From Georgenia subflava (GTDB lineage Bacteria; Actinomycetota; Actinomycetes; Actinomycetales; Actinomycetaceae), in the NCBI RefSeq assembly GCF_009193155.1, contig NZ_VUKD01000001.1:124001-188000 (forward strand): a stretch of 64,000 bases of DNA, read 5' to 3'. The translations under genes were made by a program, and so were the position numbers. Below, piece after piece: positions 38,476 through 46,804 of this stretch (position 1 is the first letter of the stretch; every line of letters starts with the position of its first letter). The notes beneath the pieces were generated by a model, which was not told the DNA's origin, searched no databases, and saw nothing but the letters and a program-made list of their open reading frames with translations.

Positions 38476-40385
38476 ACCGGGACGCGACGCGTCTCGGGTT
38501 CTCGGTTGCCGCCGCGCCGACGTCTGCCAGGGAGACGAGAGCGCCTGACGCCCGCTCGGCCGCCGACACAGCGGCTCATGCCGATACGGCGTCTCCGGCC
38601 GGTACGGCCTCTACAGCCGGCACGGCCTCTGCTGCCGGTCTTGGCTCTGCTGCCAGTCCTGCCGGTCCTGGTTCTGCTGGGGGTGTGCTGTCGCGAACGG
38701 GTCTTCTCGCGGCGGCGGACGTGGCCCGGTGGCGGGAGGCTGTGGCGAGTCTGGACCGTGATGTCTCGGACGCGGAGCGGGTGGACCAGCTACGGGCGTT
38801 GGAGGAGCTCAAGGCCGCGGCGGCGGCCGCGCAGGCACGGATCGCGGTGGACCTGGAAGCCTCGCAGCTGCAGGCCCAGGCCTCCGCCGGGGTCCCGGCC
38901 GCCCGGCGTGGTCGGGGCATCGGCGCCCGGGTCGCCCTCGCCCGACGTGAGTCGCCCGCCCGCGGCGGGCGACTGCTCGGGCTGGGCAAGGCGCTGGTGA
39001 CCGAGATGCCCCACACCCTGGCCGCCCTGAGCCTGGGGGTGATCAACGAGTGGCGTGCCACGCTGCTGGTGCGCGAGTCGGCCTGCCTGTCCGTGGCCGA
39101 CCGGGCCGTCTTCGACGCCGAGGTCGCCGCCGATCCTGCCGCCCTGGCGGGTCTGGGCGAGCGGCGCCTGGTCGCGCGGGCCAAGCAGGTCGCCTACCGG
39201 CTCGACGCCGCAGCGGTAGTCGCCCGGGCGGCCAGGGCGAGCAACGAGCGGTGCGTGTCGCTGCGCCCGGCGCCGGAGACGATGACCTACCTGACCGGGC
39301 TGCTGCCCGTCACACAGGGAGTCGGGGTCTACGCGGCGCTGACCCGGGTGGCCGACGCGCTGCGCGCCCAGGGCGATGCCCGCAGCCGAGGGCAGATCAT
39401 GGCCGACACCCTCGTCGAGCGGGTCACCGGCCAGGCCCACGCCGAGGACGTCCCCATCGAGGTCCACCTCGTGATGACCGAGCGGACCCTCCTCGGCGGA
39501 GACGACGAACCCGCCCAGATCCCCGGCTACGGCACCATCCCCGCCGAGCTCGCCCGCCAGCTCATCAACGACCGCACCCAGCACCCAGACACCACTCAGG
39601 GCGCCGGGGGCCAGGACACCGCCGGCGGGACGGACACCGGCTCCACTGCTGGCAGGCCCGACACCGGTGCCACTGCCGGCGGACAGCCCGTGCCGAGGAG
39701 TTCCGGCGCACCGATGAGCCGGGTCAGCGGGGACGACGACGGCGCCGGCACTGGTAAGGCGGATTCCGCGGTGCTGTTGTGGCTGCGGCGGTTGTTCACC
39801 GCCCCTACCACCGGGCAGCTGATCGCGATGGACTCGCGGCGCCGGACCGCACCGCCCGGCCTGGCCCGGTTCATCGATGCCCGCGACCAGACCTGCCGCA
39901 CCCCATGGTGCGACGCCCCGATCCGCCACCGCGACCACATCACGGCCCACGCCGACGGCGGCGCCACCACCGCGACGAACCTCGAAGGACTGTGCGAGGC
40001 CTGCAATTACGCCAAACAGGCACCTGGATGGCACGCCCGCACGATCACCGAGAACGAACACGCCAGAGCCGAGACAGACCACCCGCGACGCGCCGGACCC
40101 GAGCCCGACATCGACCAGCGTGCCGGACCCGAAACAGGCCGCGCGCGACGCGCCGGACTCGACCTCGGCCTCGGCCTCGACATCGACCAGCGCGCCGGAC
40201 CCGACCCCGGACACGTCGTCGAGACGACCACCCCGACCGGGCACCGGTACACCTCGAGCGCCCCACCCCTGCCCGGACACCGAGACAGTCCACGACAACC
40301 GGCCACGGCGCCACCGACGACGCCACCCGCAAAGACCGACAGCCCCGTCGAACGACTCCTCGCCGACTACATCCGAGCGGCCTGA
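38307..40385 (+). CDS. DUF222 / HNH endonuclease-domain protein
   Basis: This protein of about 692 residues has an Ala/Thr-rich variable N-terminus, a DUF222 region (VARWREAVASLDRDVSDAERVDQLRALEELKAAAAAAQARI to LPVTQGVGVYAALTRVADALR) and a C-terminal HNH nuclease domain (DQTCRTPWCDAPIRHRDHITAHADGG...NLEGLCEACNYAKQAPGW, cited in parts) with zinc-type cysteines. A repetitive tail carries three to four RAGP/RRAG units with DIDQRAGP. Such genes exist in many copies in Micrococcales and resemble homing or mobile elements; their role is unclear. The start could be 38307 or the duplicated 38451. It interrupts the sugar locus. Confidence 0.85.
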   Translation: MVEGQRGLGRGGERPGSAAARPAPLDQPGATGAPASSWMSAGADSVSDMVERQGGQDRDATRLGFSVAAAPTSARETRAPDARSAADTAAHADTASPAGTASTAGTASAAGLGSAASPAGPGSAGGVLSRTGLLAAADVARWREAVASLDRDVSDAERVDQLRALEELKAAAAAAQARIAVDLEASQLQAQASAGVPAARRGRGIGARVALARRESPARGGRLLGLGKALVTEMPHTLAALSLGVINEWRATLLVRESACLSVADRAVFDAEVAADPAALAGLGERRLVARAKQVAYRLDAAAVVARAARASNERCVSLRPAPETMTYLTGLLPVTQGVGVYAALTRVADALRAQGDARSRGQIMADTLVERVTGQAHAEDVPIEVHLVMTERTLLGGDDEPAQIPGYGTIPAELARQLINDRTQHPDTTQGAGGQDTAGGTDTGSTAGRPDTGATAGGQPVPRSSGAPMSRVSGDDDGAGTGKADSAVLLWLRRLFTAPTTGQLIAMDSRRRTAPPGLARFIDARDQTCRTPWCDAPIRHRDHITAHADGGATTATNLEGLCEACNYAKQAPGWHARTITENEHARAETDHPRRAGPEPDIDQRAGPETGRARRAGLDLGLGLDIDQRAGPDPGHVVETTTPTGHRYTSSAPPLPGHRDSPRQPATAPPTTPPAKTDSPVERLLADYIRAA

Positions 40386-40431
40386 CTCAGTTACCCGTCA
40401 GAGGCGTCACCCGGTCTGAAGGTTGCACGAG

Positions 40432-40469
40432 AGGCCGTGCCGTCCGGATCCCGCTGGACGGCACGGCCT
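40432..40469 (-). terminator. Hairpin after the propeller-1 remnant
   Basis: AGGCCGTGCCGTCC and GGACGGCACGGCCT form a perfect 14-bp stem with a 10-base loop. The sequence is a sister of the hairpin at 43784-43821, which follows the second propeller gene, and so marks a duplication of the whole 3' end. Confidence 0.8.
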
Positions 40470-40482
40470 GTGGTGCAGCTCG

Positions 40483-40619
40483 TCAGAGGTCTGCGCACTG
40501 CCCTCTCGTCGGCCCCTCGACCGTGTTTGCTGCCCCTCATCCGTCCGCGGCGTCGCATTGCCCGCGCAGAAGAGCGGCCGTGCGACAGTGCTGCCGGCGA
40601 CGACGACCTCGCCGGGTGA
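40483..40619 (-). pseudogene. Decayed C-terminal repeat module behind propeller 1
   Basis: The minus strand reads GEVVVAGSTVARPLFCAGNAT and on to TDEGQ, matching the last about 40 residues of propeller 2 (GEVVIAGSTIVGPLFCAGNA...TDEGQ). After GQ a one-base deletion shifts the frame; in the shifted frame NTVEGPTRGQCADL and a stop follow, again as in propeller 2. The module lies in a different frame from propeller 1 and beyond its stop at 40661. So propeller 1 once ended in this module and lost most of it by deletion and frameshift. Confidence 0.8.
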
Positions 40620-40660
40620 TCGCCGCCGAGCCGTCCGCGAGGCTCCGGGTGCCGGACTCC

Positions 40661-43621
40661 TCACCCAGCCGCCGGCGAGATCCGGAAGATCTCGTCCGAC
40701 CGCGTGAAGTAGATGTCCTCCCCGAGGCGGGCGAAGGTGTAGTTCGTGACGCCGTCCGCCAGCTCACGCGACCTGAGGGTCTCCGGGTCGACCTGGAAGA
40801 TCGTCCCCCTGGTCAGCGCGTAGAGCTGCCCGTCCTCCCGGAACTCCAAGTCGCTGCCGACCCACAGCGACGCGCCCTGCCACAGGTAGGGCATCAGCTG
40901 GCTGCTGCGCAAGACGGACCCGTCGGTCGGGTCGAGCTCGTAGAGCTTGCCGTTGTCGATCGCCCACAGGGTGCCGTCCGGTCCCGCCGTCAGCGCCGTG
41001 ACGGCCTGGACCTCGGGCGCGAGCTCGGCCTCCCAGAGCTTGTGCCCCGTCTCGGAGTCCCAGGCGAACACCACAGCGGTCTCCGCCGTCGGGCTGGATC
41101 CGAGCCCCCCGAAGACGGATGTGCCGCCGTAGACGATGTCGCCGATCGCAGTGAGCGAGACGATGCTCTGGTCGGGGACCACGTCCCGGTGACTCTCGAG
41201 CACACCGGTGTCTGGGTCGTAGAGGGCGAGGACGCCTCCGAGCTTGCCGTAGGAGGGGACGGTACCCGTGGCCACCCGGTCACCCACGGACGTCCAGGCG
41301 AACGGTCGATCCTGCTCGAGCTCCTCCAGCGAGCCGAGATGCTCAGGATTGGTGCCGGTCTCCCAGCCCTCCTCGGGGTGGTACCGGAAGAGGTGGGCCC
41401 GGGTGTAGGTGCCGAGATAGAGGTCGCCGTCATGGGCGAGCATCCCTTCGACCTGCCCGAGATATCCGCGCGGAAGTGTCTCCGTCTGCCCCGTCGTCGG
41501 GTCGTAGGCGGCGATGCCCTCGTACATGTACCCGCCGGAGTAGATGCGCCCGTCCGGACCGGTAGCGACCGACTGGATCTTGATCGGTGCGGTCTCCGCC
41601 TCGGTCTGGAGAACCTCGTGCGTCCCCCGCACGGGGTTGTACAGGACGCGCTCGCCGGTCTGGTAGACGAACGACAGCGTCAGCCCGGGGTAATCGGGGC
41701 CGGGCAGGTCGACCCAGCCGAAGTCTCGGGCCGGGTAGAGGTCCGCGACGCCGGTGTCGGTGATCGTTCCCCTGCTGAGCTTGTAGGCCATGAGGCGGTT
41801 CTCGGCGTCGACGTAGTACACCGTGTTGGCCGGCCCGACGGGTGAGACCGACCCGAACGCGGTCGGCCCGAGATCGGTCCACGTTCCGCGCTTCATGTCG
41901 TGAGCCAAGAGGTGGTTACCCGGGGTGACCCGGGCGAAGAGCGTGTCCTTGCGGACGTCGAGGAAGTAGACGAACTCGTTGTCCTGGTGCTCCTCGGGCA
42001 GCTCGAGCGTCGTCCGTTCCCCGCTGGCGACGTCCAGCACCACGATCTTGGGGTCCGAGCTGCCGAGTCCCGCGTAGACCTTGCCGTCGGTCACAGCGAC
42101 GGACCGCACGTACTCCTCGTCGGCGAGGCTGCCGTAGGAGGTGAAGTCGTCCGTCGCCGGGTCGTAGCTGAACAGCTCAGCCCGCGGATACGTGCCGCCC
42201 CACACCACGCCCTCGTCGTCGACCTCGAGATCCCACAGGTACCGCGAGTTCGGCGTGGCGCGGCCGAGGTCCTCGAGCGTCTCGGTCGCGGGCACCCATC
42301 GGTAGAGGTGACCGTTGTTGTAGACACCGACATAGACGGAGCCGTCCGACCCGGTCGTCACCGCCCACGATCCTGTCGCTCCGGCGGGCAGCTCCACGGA
42401 GTGTTCGAGCGCACCGGTCTCGACGTCGAGGACCTGGAAGCGGGCGGGCACGGCGGCGGTGACGGCGTAGACGTCTGGTCGCCCGTCAGCCCCGATGCCG
42501 TAGGAGGTGTCGAGGATGTTGGACGCTTCGACAGGATGTCCGATCGACTCCTCGGCCCAGGCCTGGCCGACCTCGATCGCCACGCCGTCCCACACCACGT
42601 CCGTGACGTCCCCGGTGGAGGAGTACAGGAGCATCTGGGCAGACGTCGCGCCCGCCGGAGCCACTGTGGTCTCGCTCTCCCAGTTCCACTCGCCTGTCGC
42701 GGTGTAGATGCGGTGGGCTACCTGCGAGAGTCGAGCCCCGGTGTCGTCGTAGAAGTACAGGACCCAGGAGGGGATCCCCCGCTCGACAAGTGCCCACACC
42801 CCGACGTCGTAGGTCTCGCCGGCAGTCACCGGCACCTTCTCGCTGAGCAGACCGACCTGCTCGGTGTCGCTCGGATCGGTCATCCGCAGCGCACCGTCGC
42901 CGGCGTGCACGGGGTCGTCGACGACGGTGAACGTCTCCGGGCCCGTCGCGTAACGCGGCGCCCAGCGGGCGATGCTTCCGTCGAGCGCGGGGTCCTCGAA
43001 ACCGGAGTTCGGGAAGCCGGTTCCGGCCAGGGCGACCGTGACGTCGTCCCAGGTCACGCTTGTGACGTCGGCCCTGGATGAGTAGAGCAGGATCCGGGCG
43101 CTCACAGCGTCCTCGGGAGCTGTCGCCCTGACTCCGGCCCACGCCCACGTGCCAGTGGCCTCGCGGATCCGTAGTGCATGGTCGGCCAGCTGCTGCCCTC
43201 CGGCGTCGTAGAAGTAGACGACTACCGAGGGAACACCAGTCTCGACGAGGGCCCAGGCACCCAGCTCGTAGTCCATCCCTCCCTCGACACGCACGGGCGC
43301 CGAGAGCAGACCGATCTGCTCGGTGTCGGAGGGGTCGGACATGCGCAACGCCTGGCCGCCCGACAACACCGGGTCGTCGGTGACGTCGAAGCCGCCGGTG
43401 CCGCTGGCGTACCGGACCGTCCACCCTGGGACCTCGGCATCCGAGGGGGCCTCGAACCCACCGTTGACGACCGGTTCCGGCCCGCTCGAGGGCAGAGCAG
43501 CGGGCTGCGCCTGAGCCACCGCCGGGGCCGCGGCCAGGGCCGAGGCGACGACAAGGCCTGACAGGAGGCCCACCAGGCGTCGTCGGCGAGGAACATCCAG
43601 GGTGTTGTTCGTGCGGTCCAC
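40661..43621 (-). CDS. Secreted beta-propeller protein 1 with two N-terminal jelly-roll modules
   Basis: This 986-residue exported protein has a signal peptide (cut after AQA, about residue 38) and two tandem modules of CBM-like jelly-roll type (about 45-190 and 195-340, each with NGGFE/NSGFE...W, ALRMSDPSDTEQ and a Trp-Asp-Asp or Trp-Asp end). A seven-bladed-type propeller follows (about 345-986, repeated YDPxTG and VYAG/YGGTS blades). The family block has TGTNPEH, EQDRP, SHRDVVPDQS and YGGTS (about residues 755-830). It would bind or act on a polysaccharide outside the cell. The GTG at 43621 has GAGGAG six bases upstream. The C-terminal module seen in paralogs is lost. Confidence 0.82.
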   Translation of the reverse strand: MDRTNNTLDVPRRRRLVGLLSGLVVASALAAAPAVAQAQPAALPSSGPEPVVNGGFEAPSDAEVPGWTVRYASGTGGFDVTDDPVLSGGQALRMSDPSDTEQIGLLSAPVRVEGGMDYELGAWALVETGVPSVVVYFYDAGGQQLADHALRIREATGTWAWAGVRATAPEDAVSARILLYSSRADVTSVTWDDVTVALAGTGFPNSGFEDPALDGSIARWAPRYATGPETFTVVDDPVHAGDGALRMTDPSDTEQVGLLSEKVPVTAGETYDVGVWALVERGIPSWVLYFYDDTGARLSQVAHRIYTATGEWNWESETTVAPAGATSAQMLLYSSTGDVTDVVWDGVAIEVGQAWAEESIGHPVEASNILDTSYGIGADGRPDVYAVTAAVPARFQVLDVETGALEHSVELPAGATGSWAVTTGSDGSVYVGVYNNGHLYRWVPATETLEDLGRATPNSRYLWDLEVDDEGVVWGGTYPRAELFSYDPATDDFTSYGSLADEEYVRSVAVTDGKVYAGLGSSDPKIVVLDVASGERTTLELPEEHQDNEFVYFLDVRKDTLFARVTPGNHLLAHDMKRGTWTDLGPTAFGSVSPVGPANTVYYVDAENRLMAYKLSRGTITDTGVADLYPARDFGWVDLPGPDYPGLTLSFVYQTGERVLYNPVRGTHEVLQTEAETAPIKIQSVATGPDGRIYSGGYMYEGIAAYDPTTGQTETLPRGYLGQVEGMLAHDGDLYLGTYTRAHLFRYHPEEGWETGTNPEHLGSLEELEQDRPFAWTSVGDRVATGTVPSYGKLGGVLALYDPDTGVLESHRDVVPDQSIVSLTAIGDIVYGGTSVFGGLGSSPTAETAVVFAWDSETGHKLWEAELAPEVQAVTALTAGPDGTLWAIDNGKLYELDPTDGSVLRSSQLMPYLWQGASLWVGSDLEFREDGQLYALTRGTIFQVDPETLRSRELADGVTNYTFARLGEDIYFTRSDEIFRISPAAG

Positions 43622-43743
43622 GGCGGCTCCTCGATCGATGGGGAGGCTGTTCAGGTATCGACGGCGACGACGCACGGGATCACAGGACCTCGGAGAAGGA
43701 GGAGAGCATCATCGCTCGGAGAAACCCATTTCTCTTTCTGATG

Positions 43744-43772
43744 AACCTAGGGTGCCCTGCAACCGGTGTCAA
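43744..43772 (-). promoter_or_regulatory. Propeller 1 promoter with a degenerate LacI-type operator
   Basis: On the minus strand TTGACA (43767-43772) and TAGGTT (43744-43749), 17 bases apart, form a good promoter. Between them lies TGCAACCGGTGTCA as read on the plus strand (43758-43771), with one intact TTGCA half-site. The leader to the GTG is about 115 bases. Confidence 0.7.
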
Positions 43773-43783
43773 GGTTCGACAAG

Positions 43784-43821
43784 AGGCTGTGCCGTCCGGC
43801 CTTCGCCGGACGGCACAGCCT
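43784..43821 (-). terminator. Hairpin after propeller 2
   Basis: A perfect 17-bp stem (43784-43800 with 43805-43821) closed by loop CTTC lies 18 bases after the propeller 2 stop. It separates propeller 2 from the propeller 1 promoter. Confidence 0.88.
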
Positions 43822-43838
43822 CGATCGGGATCAGCGCG

Positions 43839-46688
43839 TCACAGGTGTGCGCACTGCCCTCTCGTCGGCCCGTCGACCGTGTTCGACTGCCCCTCATCGG
43901 TCGGCGGCGTCGCATTCCCCGCGCAGAAGAGCGGTCCGACGATCGTGCTGCCGGCGATGACGACCTCGCCGGTGGAGCCGTCGATCCGCACGGGACCGGT
44001 GACCTCGGCACCCCTCAGGATCACGTCCGTGGCGCCGTCGGCCCGCAGCGGCCCGGTGATCGCGGAGTCGGTGACCACGATCGACGCCCCGCCGGAGACG
44101 GTGACTGGACCGTCGACCTCCGCGTCGGTCAGGCAGGTCGTCCCGCTGGTGATGTCCAGGCGTCCCTCGTGCGTACCAGTGACGGTCTGCTCGCACTCGG
44201 GGCCGACCTGGGCCGGGATCCACCGGTACAGGGTGCCGCCCCGGTTGTAGTAGTAGCTGCCCAGCCGGTCGATCGCCAGATTCTGCACGCCGGTCTGGAC
44301 GACCGTCATCTCGAGCGTCTCCGGGTCGATCTCGAACAGCCGGCTGGCCGTCTGCCCGACGAGCTTCCCGTCGTGCCAGAACAGCTCGCGGGTGGTCCAG
44401 TAGGCCGCGGAGTCGTCGACGTCGAAGTAGCGCTGGCGCTCGACCACCTCGAGGGTCTGCGGGTCGAACCGGAACAGCTCGTTCGCGGTCATGCCCCACA
44501 GGTTCCCGTCGGCGTCGAAGGTCAGGCCCGAGACGTTCTCCTCACCCGGCACCGGGACCGTCTGGAAGGTCACCTCGCCGCTGGCCGGGTCGAAGACGAA
44601 CAGCTGGCCCTCGGTCGTGGACGGGTCGATGCCGAGCCCGCCCCAGATGCCGGTGCCGCCGTAGATCAGCCCGTCGCGGTAGGCGAGGGAGATGATCGTC
44701 TGGTCGGCGACGAGCTCCTCGAAGACCTCCATGTCCCCGGTCTCCGGGTCGAAGAGGGTCAGCGCGCCGCCGAGCTGGCCGTAGTCCGGCACGGACCCGA
44801 TGGCGACCACGTCACCGGCCGACGCCATGGCGACGGGGCGGTCCTGACCGTGCCCGATGCTGACCCGCTGCGGCGGGTTCGTCCCGTTGTCCCACGGCTG
44901 GGTGGTGTCGTACGTGTAGAGCCACGAACCGGGGTACGTGCCGATGACCAGGTCGTCGCCGTGGGCGACCATGCCCTCGACCTGCCCGGGCCCGCTCAGC
45001 AGCTCGGAGGCGCCGGACTCGGCGTCGACCCTGGCGATGCCGGGCGGGGAGGCGTAGCCGCCGGCCCACACGTCGCCGTCCGGCCCGGTGCCCAGCGAAC
45101 GGATGAGGAACGGCGTCGGGTCGGCGTCGCTGCGCATGCTGCGCGTCTCGCCGGTCTGCGGGTTCCACACGTGGAAGACGGCCTTCGACGTCGCGGTCAC
45201 CAGCGACTCGCCTGGGAAGCCGTCGAGGTCGACCTCCTGGAGCGACCAGCCCCGCGCCGAGGCGCCGCCGAGGTCGATCGAGACGTCGCGCCGCTCGTAG
45301 GTGTCGACGTCGTAGGCGATCATGCCGCCGCCGATCTTCGGGATGAGCACCTCGGTCCGCTCGGTGCCGCTGTCGACGGTGCGGACGGCCGGGCTGACCT
45401 CGAGCCCCACACCGGACGGGATCGTGTCGACCCACGCCTGCTCGGTCAGCGAGTACACCAGCACGTCGGTCGACGGCGTCGGCCGGGCGAAGAGCAGGTC
45501 GCCCGCCACGCTGAGGTCGTAGACGAACTCCTGGTCCCGGTACTCAGCCGGCAGCTCGATCCGGACCTTCTCCCCCGTGGTGGTGTCCAGGCGGACCACA
45601 ACGGCGTCCGCGGTGCCGCCGCCCGCGTACACGTAGTCGCCGTCCACTGCGATGCTGCGGACGTAGGAGTTGCCCTCGACGACGACGCCGTGGTCGTGCC
45701 ACTCGTCGGCGGCCGGGTCGTAGCTGACGACCTTCCCGCCCGGGTACGTGGCGAAGAAGACCTCGCCCGCGTCGTTGGACTGCCCCTCCCAGAAGTACCG
45801 CTCGCCGAAGGGCTTGTCGGCGATGAGCGTCAGGGTGAGAGCGTCCGGGTCGAAGACGTACACCTCGCCGGACGACGTCGCGACGTAGACGGACCGGTCC
45901 GGGGTCGTGGCGTACGCCCACGTCAGCGTGCTCGCCTCGATCGTCTGCGACATGAGCAGCTCGCCGGTGACGATGTCGACGGCGCTGAAGCGCGACGGCG
46001 ACCCGCCGGCGACGACGAGCCCGATGTCCCGCCCCTCGGCGTTCTCGGTGTAGCCGGCACCGGCGTTGGTCACCCCGCCGATCGGCTCGCCGAGATCTTC
46101 CTCGACGCCGTCGGCGACGTCGGGCACGACGGCGGTGAAGCCCACGTTGTCGATGAGACCGTCCGCGGTCCCGCCCACCGAGGAGTAGATGAGCGGCTCG
46201 GCGAGGACGGCGCCCTCGGGGGCGGTGACCTCCACCGTCTCGGTGACCCAGCCGCCGGGCGCGGGGCTGACCGCCGACGACGGCTGCGCGATCCGGTTGC
46301 CGCTCGCATCGAGGAAGTACACGGTGGGCTGCAGCGTGCCGGACGCGAAGTTCAGGTCGAGGGAGAACTCGTAGGTCTCCCCCGCGGTGACCGCGACGGC
46401 CTCGGGACGCAGCCCGACTCCGGCCTCCGCAGAGTCGTCCAGGACCCGCAGGCTGCGCTCACCGTCGCTGGCGTCCGTGTCGTCCGAGCTGAACGCGGCC
46501 GCCGAGCTCGCCCAGAGCGGCGACCATCCGGTCGGCAGCCCCTCGGGACCGACCTCCTCGAAGCTGGCGTTGCCGAGCAGGTTGCCCGCCGCATCCGCGG
46601 CCATCGGCTGGGCCGCGGCCGCTGGTGCGGCGGCCAGCGCCAACGTCGCGAGCGACGCGAGCGTGATGAGTGTTCTTCTGTGTCTCAC
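43839..46688 (-). CDS. Secreted beta-propeller protein 2 with jelly-roll and C-terminal repeat module
   Basis: This 949-residue protein has a signal peptide (about 1-26), one jelly-roll module (about 35-180; NASFEEV...W, SLRVLDDSAEAG), a propeller (about 195-820) and a C-terminal Cys-rich repeat module (about 831-949; TVTGTHEGRL, GTTCLTDA, VDGPVTV, ITGPLRADG, VTGPVRIDG, IVGPLFC, GQCAHL). The conserved His-Arg of the family block (HRNVVxDQS) reads FEELVADQT here, so any activity that depends on it may be lost. The GTG at 46688 has GGGGGA five bases upstream. It may be cotranscribed with propeller 3. Confidence 0.82.
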   Translation of the reverse strand: MRHRRTLITLASLATLALAAAPAAAAQPMAADAAGNLLGNASFEEVGPEGLPTGWSPLWASSAAAFSSDDTDASDGERSLRVLDDSAEAGVGLRPEAVAVTAGETYEFSLDLNFASGTLQPTVYFLDASGNRIAQPSSAVSPAPGGWVTETVEVTAPEGAVLAEPLIYSSVGGTADGLIDNVGFTAVVPDVADGVEEDLGEPIGGVTNAGAGYTENAEGRDIGLVVAGGSPSRFSAVDIVTGELLMSQTIEASTLTWAYATTPDRSVYVATSSGEVYVFDPDALTLTLIADKPFGERYFWEGQSNDAGEVFFATYPGGKVVSYDPAADEWHDHGVVVEGNSYVRSIAVDGDYVYAGGGTADAVVVRLDTTTGEKVRIELPAEYRDQEFVYDLSVAGDLLFARPTPSTDVLVYSLTEQAWVDTIPSGVGLEVSPAVRTVDSGTERTEVLIPKIGGGMIAYDVDTYERRDVSIDLGGASARGWSLQEVDLDGFPGESLVTATSKAVFHVWNPQTGETRSMRSDADPTPFLIRSLGTGPDGDVWAGGYASPPGIARVDAESGASELLSGPGQVEGMVAHGDDLVIGTYPGSWLYTYDTTQPWDNGTNPPQRVSIGHGQDRPVAMASAGDVVAIGSVPDYGQLGGALTLFDPETGDMEVFEELVADQTIISLAYRDGLIYGGTGIWGGLGIDPSTTEGQLFVFDPASGEVTFQTVPVPGEENVSGLTFDADGNLWGMTANELFRFDPQTLEVVERQRYFDVDDSAAYWTTRELFWHDGKLVGQTASRLFEIDPETLEMTVVQTGVQNLAIDRLGSYYYNRGGTLYRWIPAQVGPECEQTVTGTHEGRLDITSGTTCLTDAEVDGPVTVSGGASIVVTDSAITGPLRADGATDVILRGAEVTGPVRIDGSTGEVVIAGSTIVGPLFCAGNATPPTDEGQSNTVDGPTRGQCAHL

Positions 46689-46738
46689 TGATCTCCCCCT
46701 TGAGTCGTGCGTTGACGGTCTCCGCGAGCCGACCGGGT

Positions 46739-46781
46739 GGCGGTGGACGGTTCCGGGTCGCCCTCGGACCCGCCCACCGCC
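46739..46781 (-). terminator. Nested hairpin between propellers 3 and 2
   Basis: GGCGGTGG (46739-46746) pairs with CCACCGCC (46774-46781), enclosing a second stem CGGGTC/GACCCG. No T-tract follows. It could end or weaken the propeller 3 transcript before propeller 2, for which I see no clear promoter of its own. Confidence 0.5.
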
Positions 46782-46804
46782 GAGCCGTGCTCGCGCTCCG
46801 GGCC

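Noticed and set aside
40407-40664. Minus-strand frame after propeller 1 as a separate small gene
   Set aside because: Its only meaningful part matches the C-terminal module of propeller 2 and ends in a frameshift, so it is better explained as a remnant.
43602-46691. Plus-strand open frame of over 1000 codons
   Set aside because: It lies exactly antisense to propeller 2, is rich in Arg/Val/Asp/Gly without domain features, and has no ribosome site. The minus-strand frame has signal peptide, modules and terminator.
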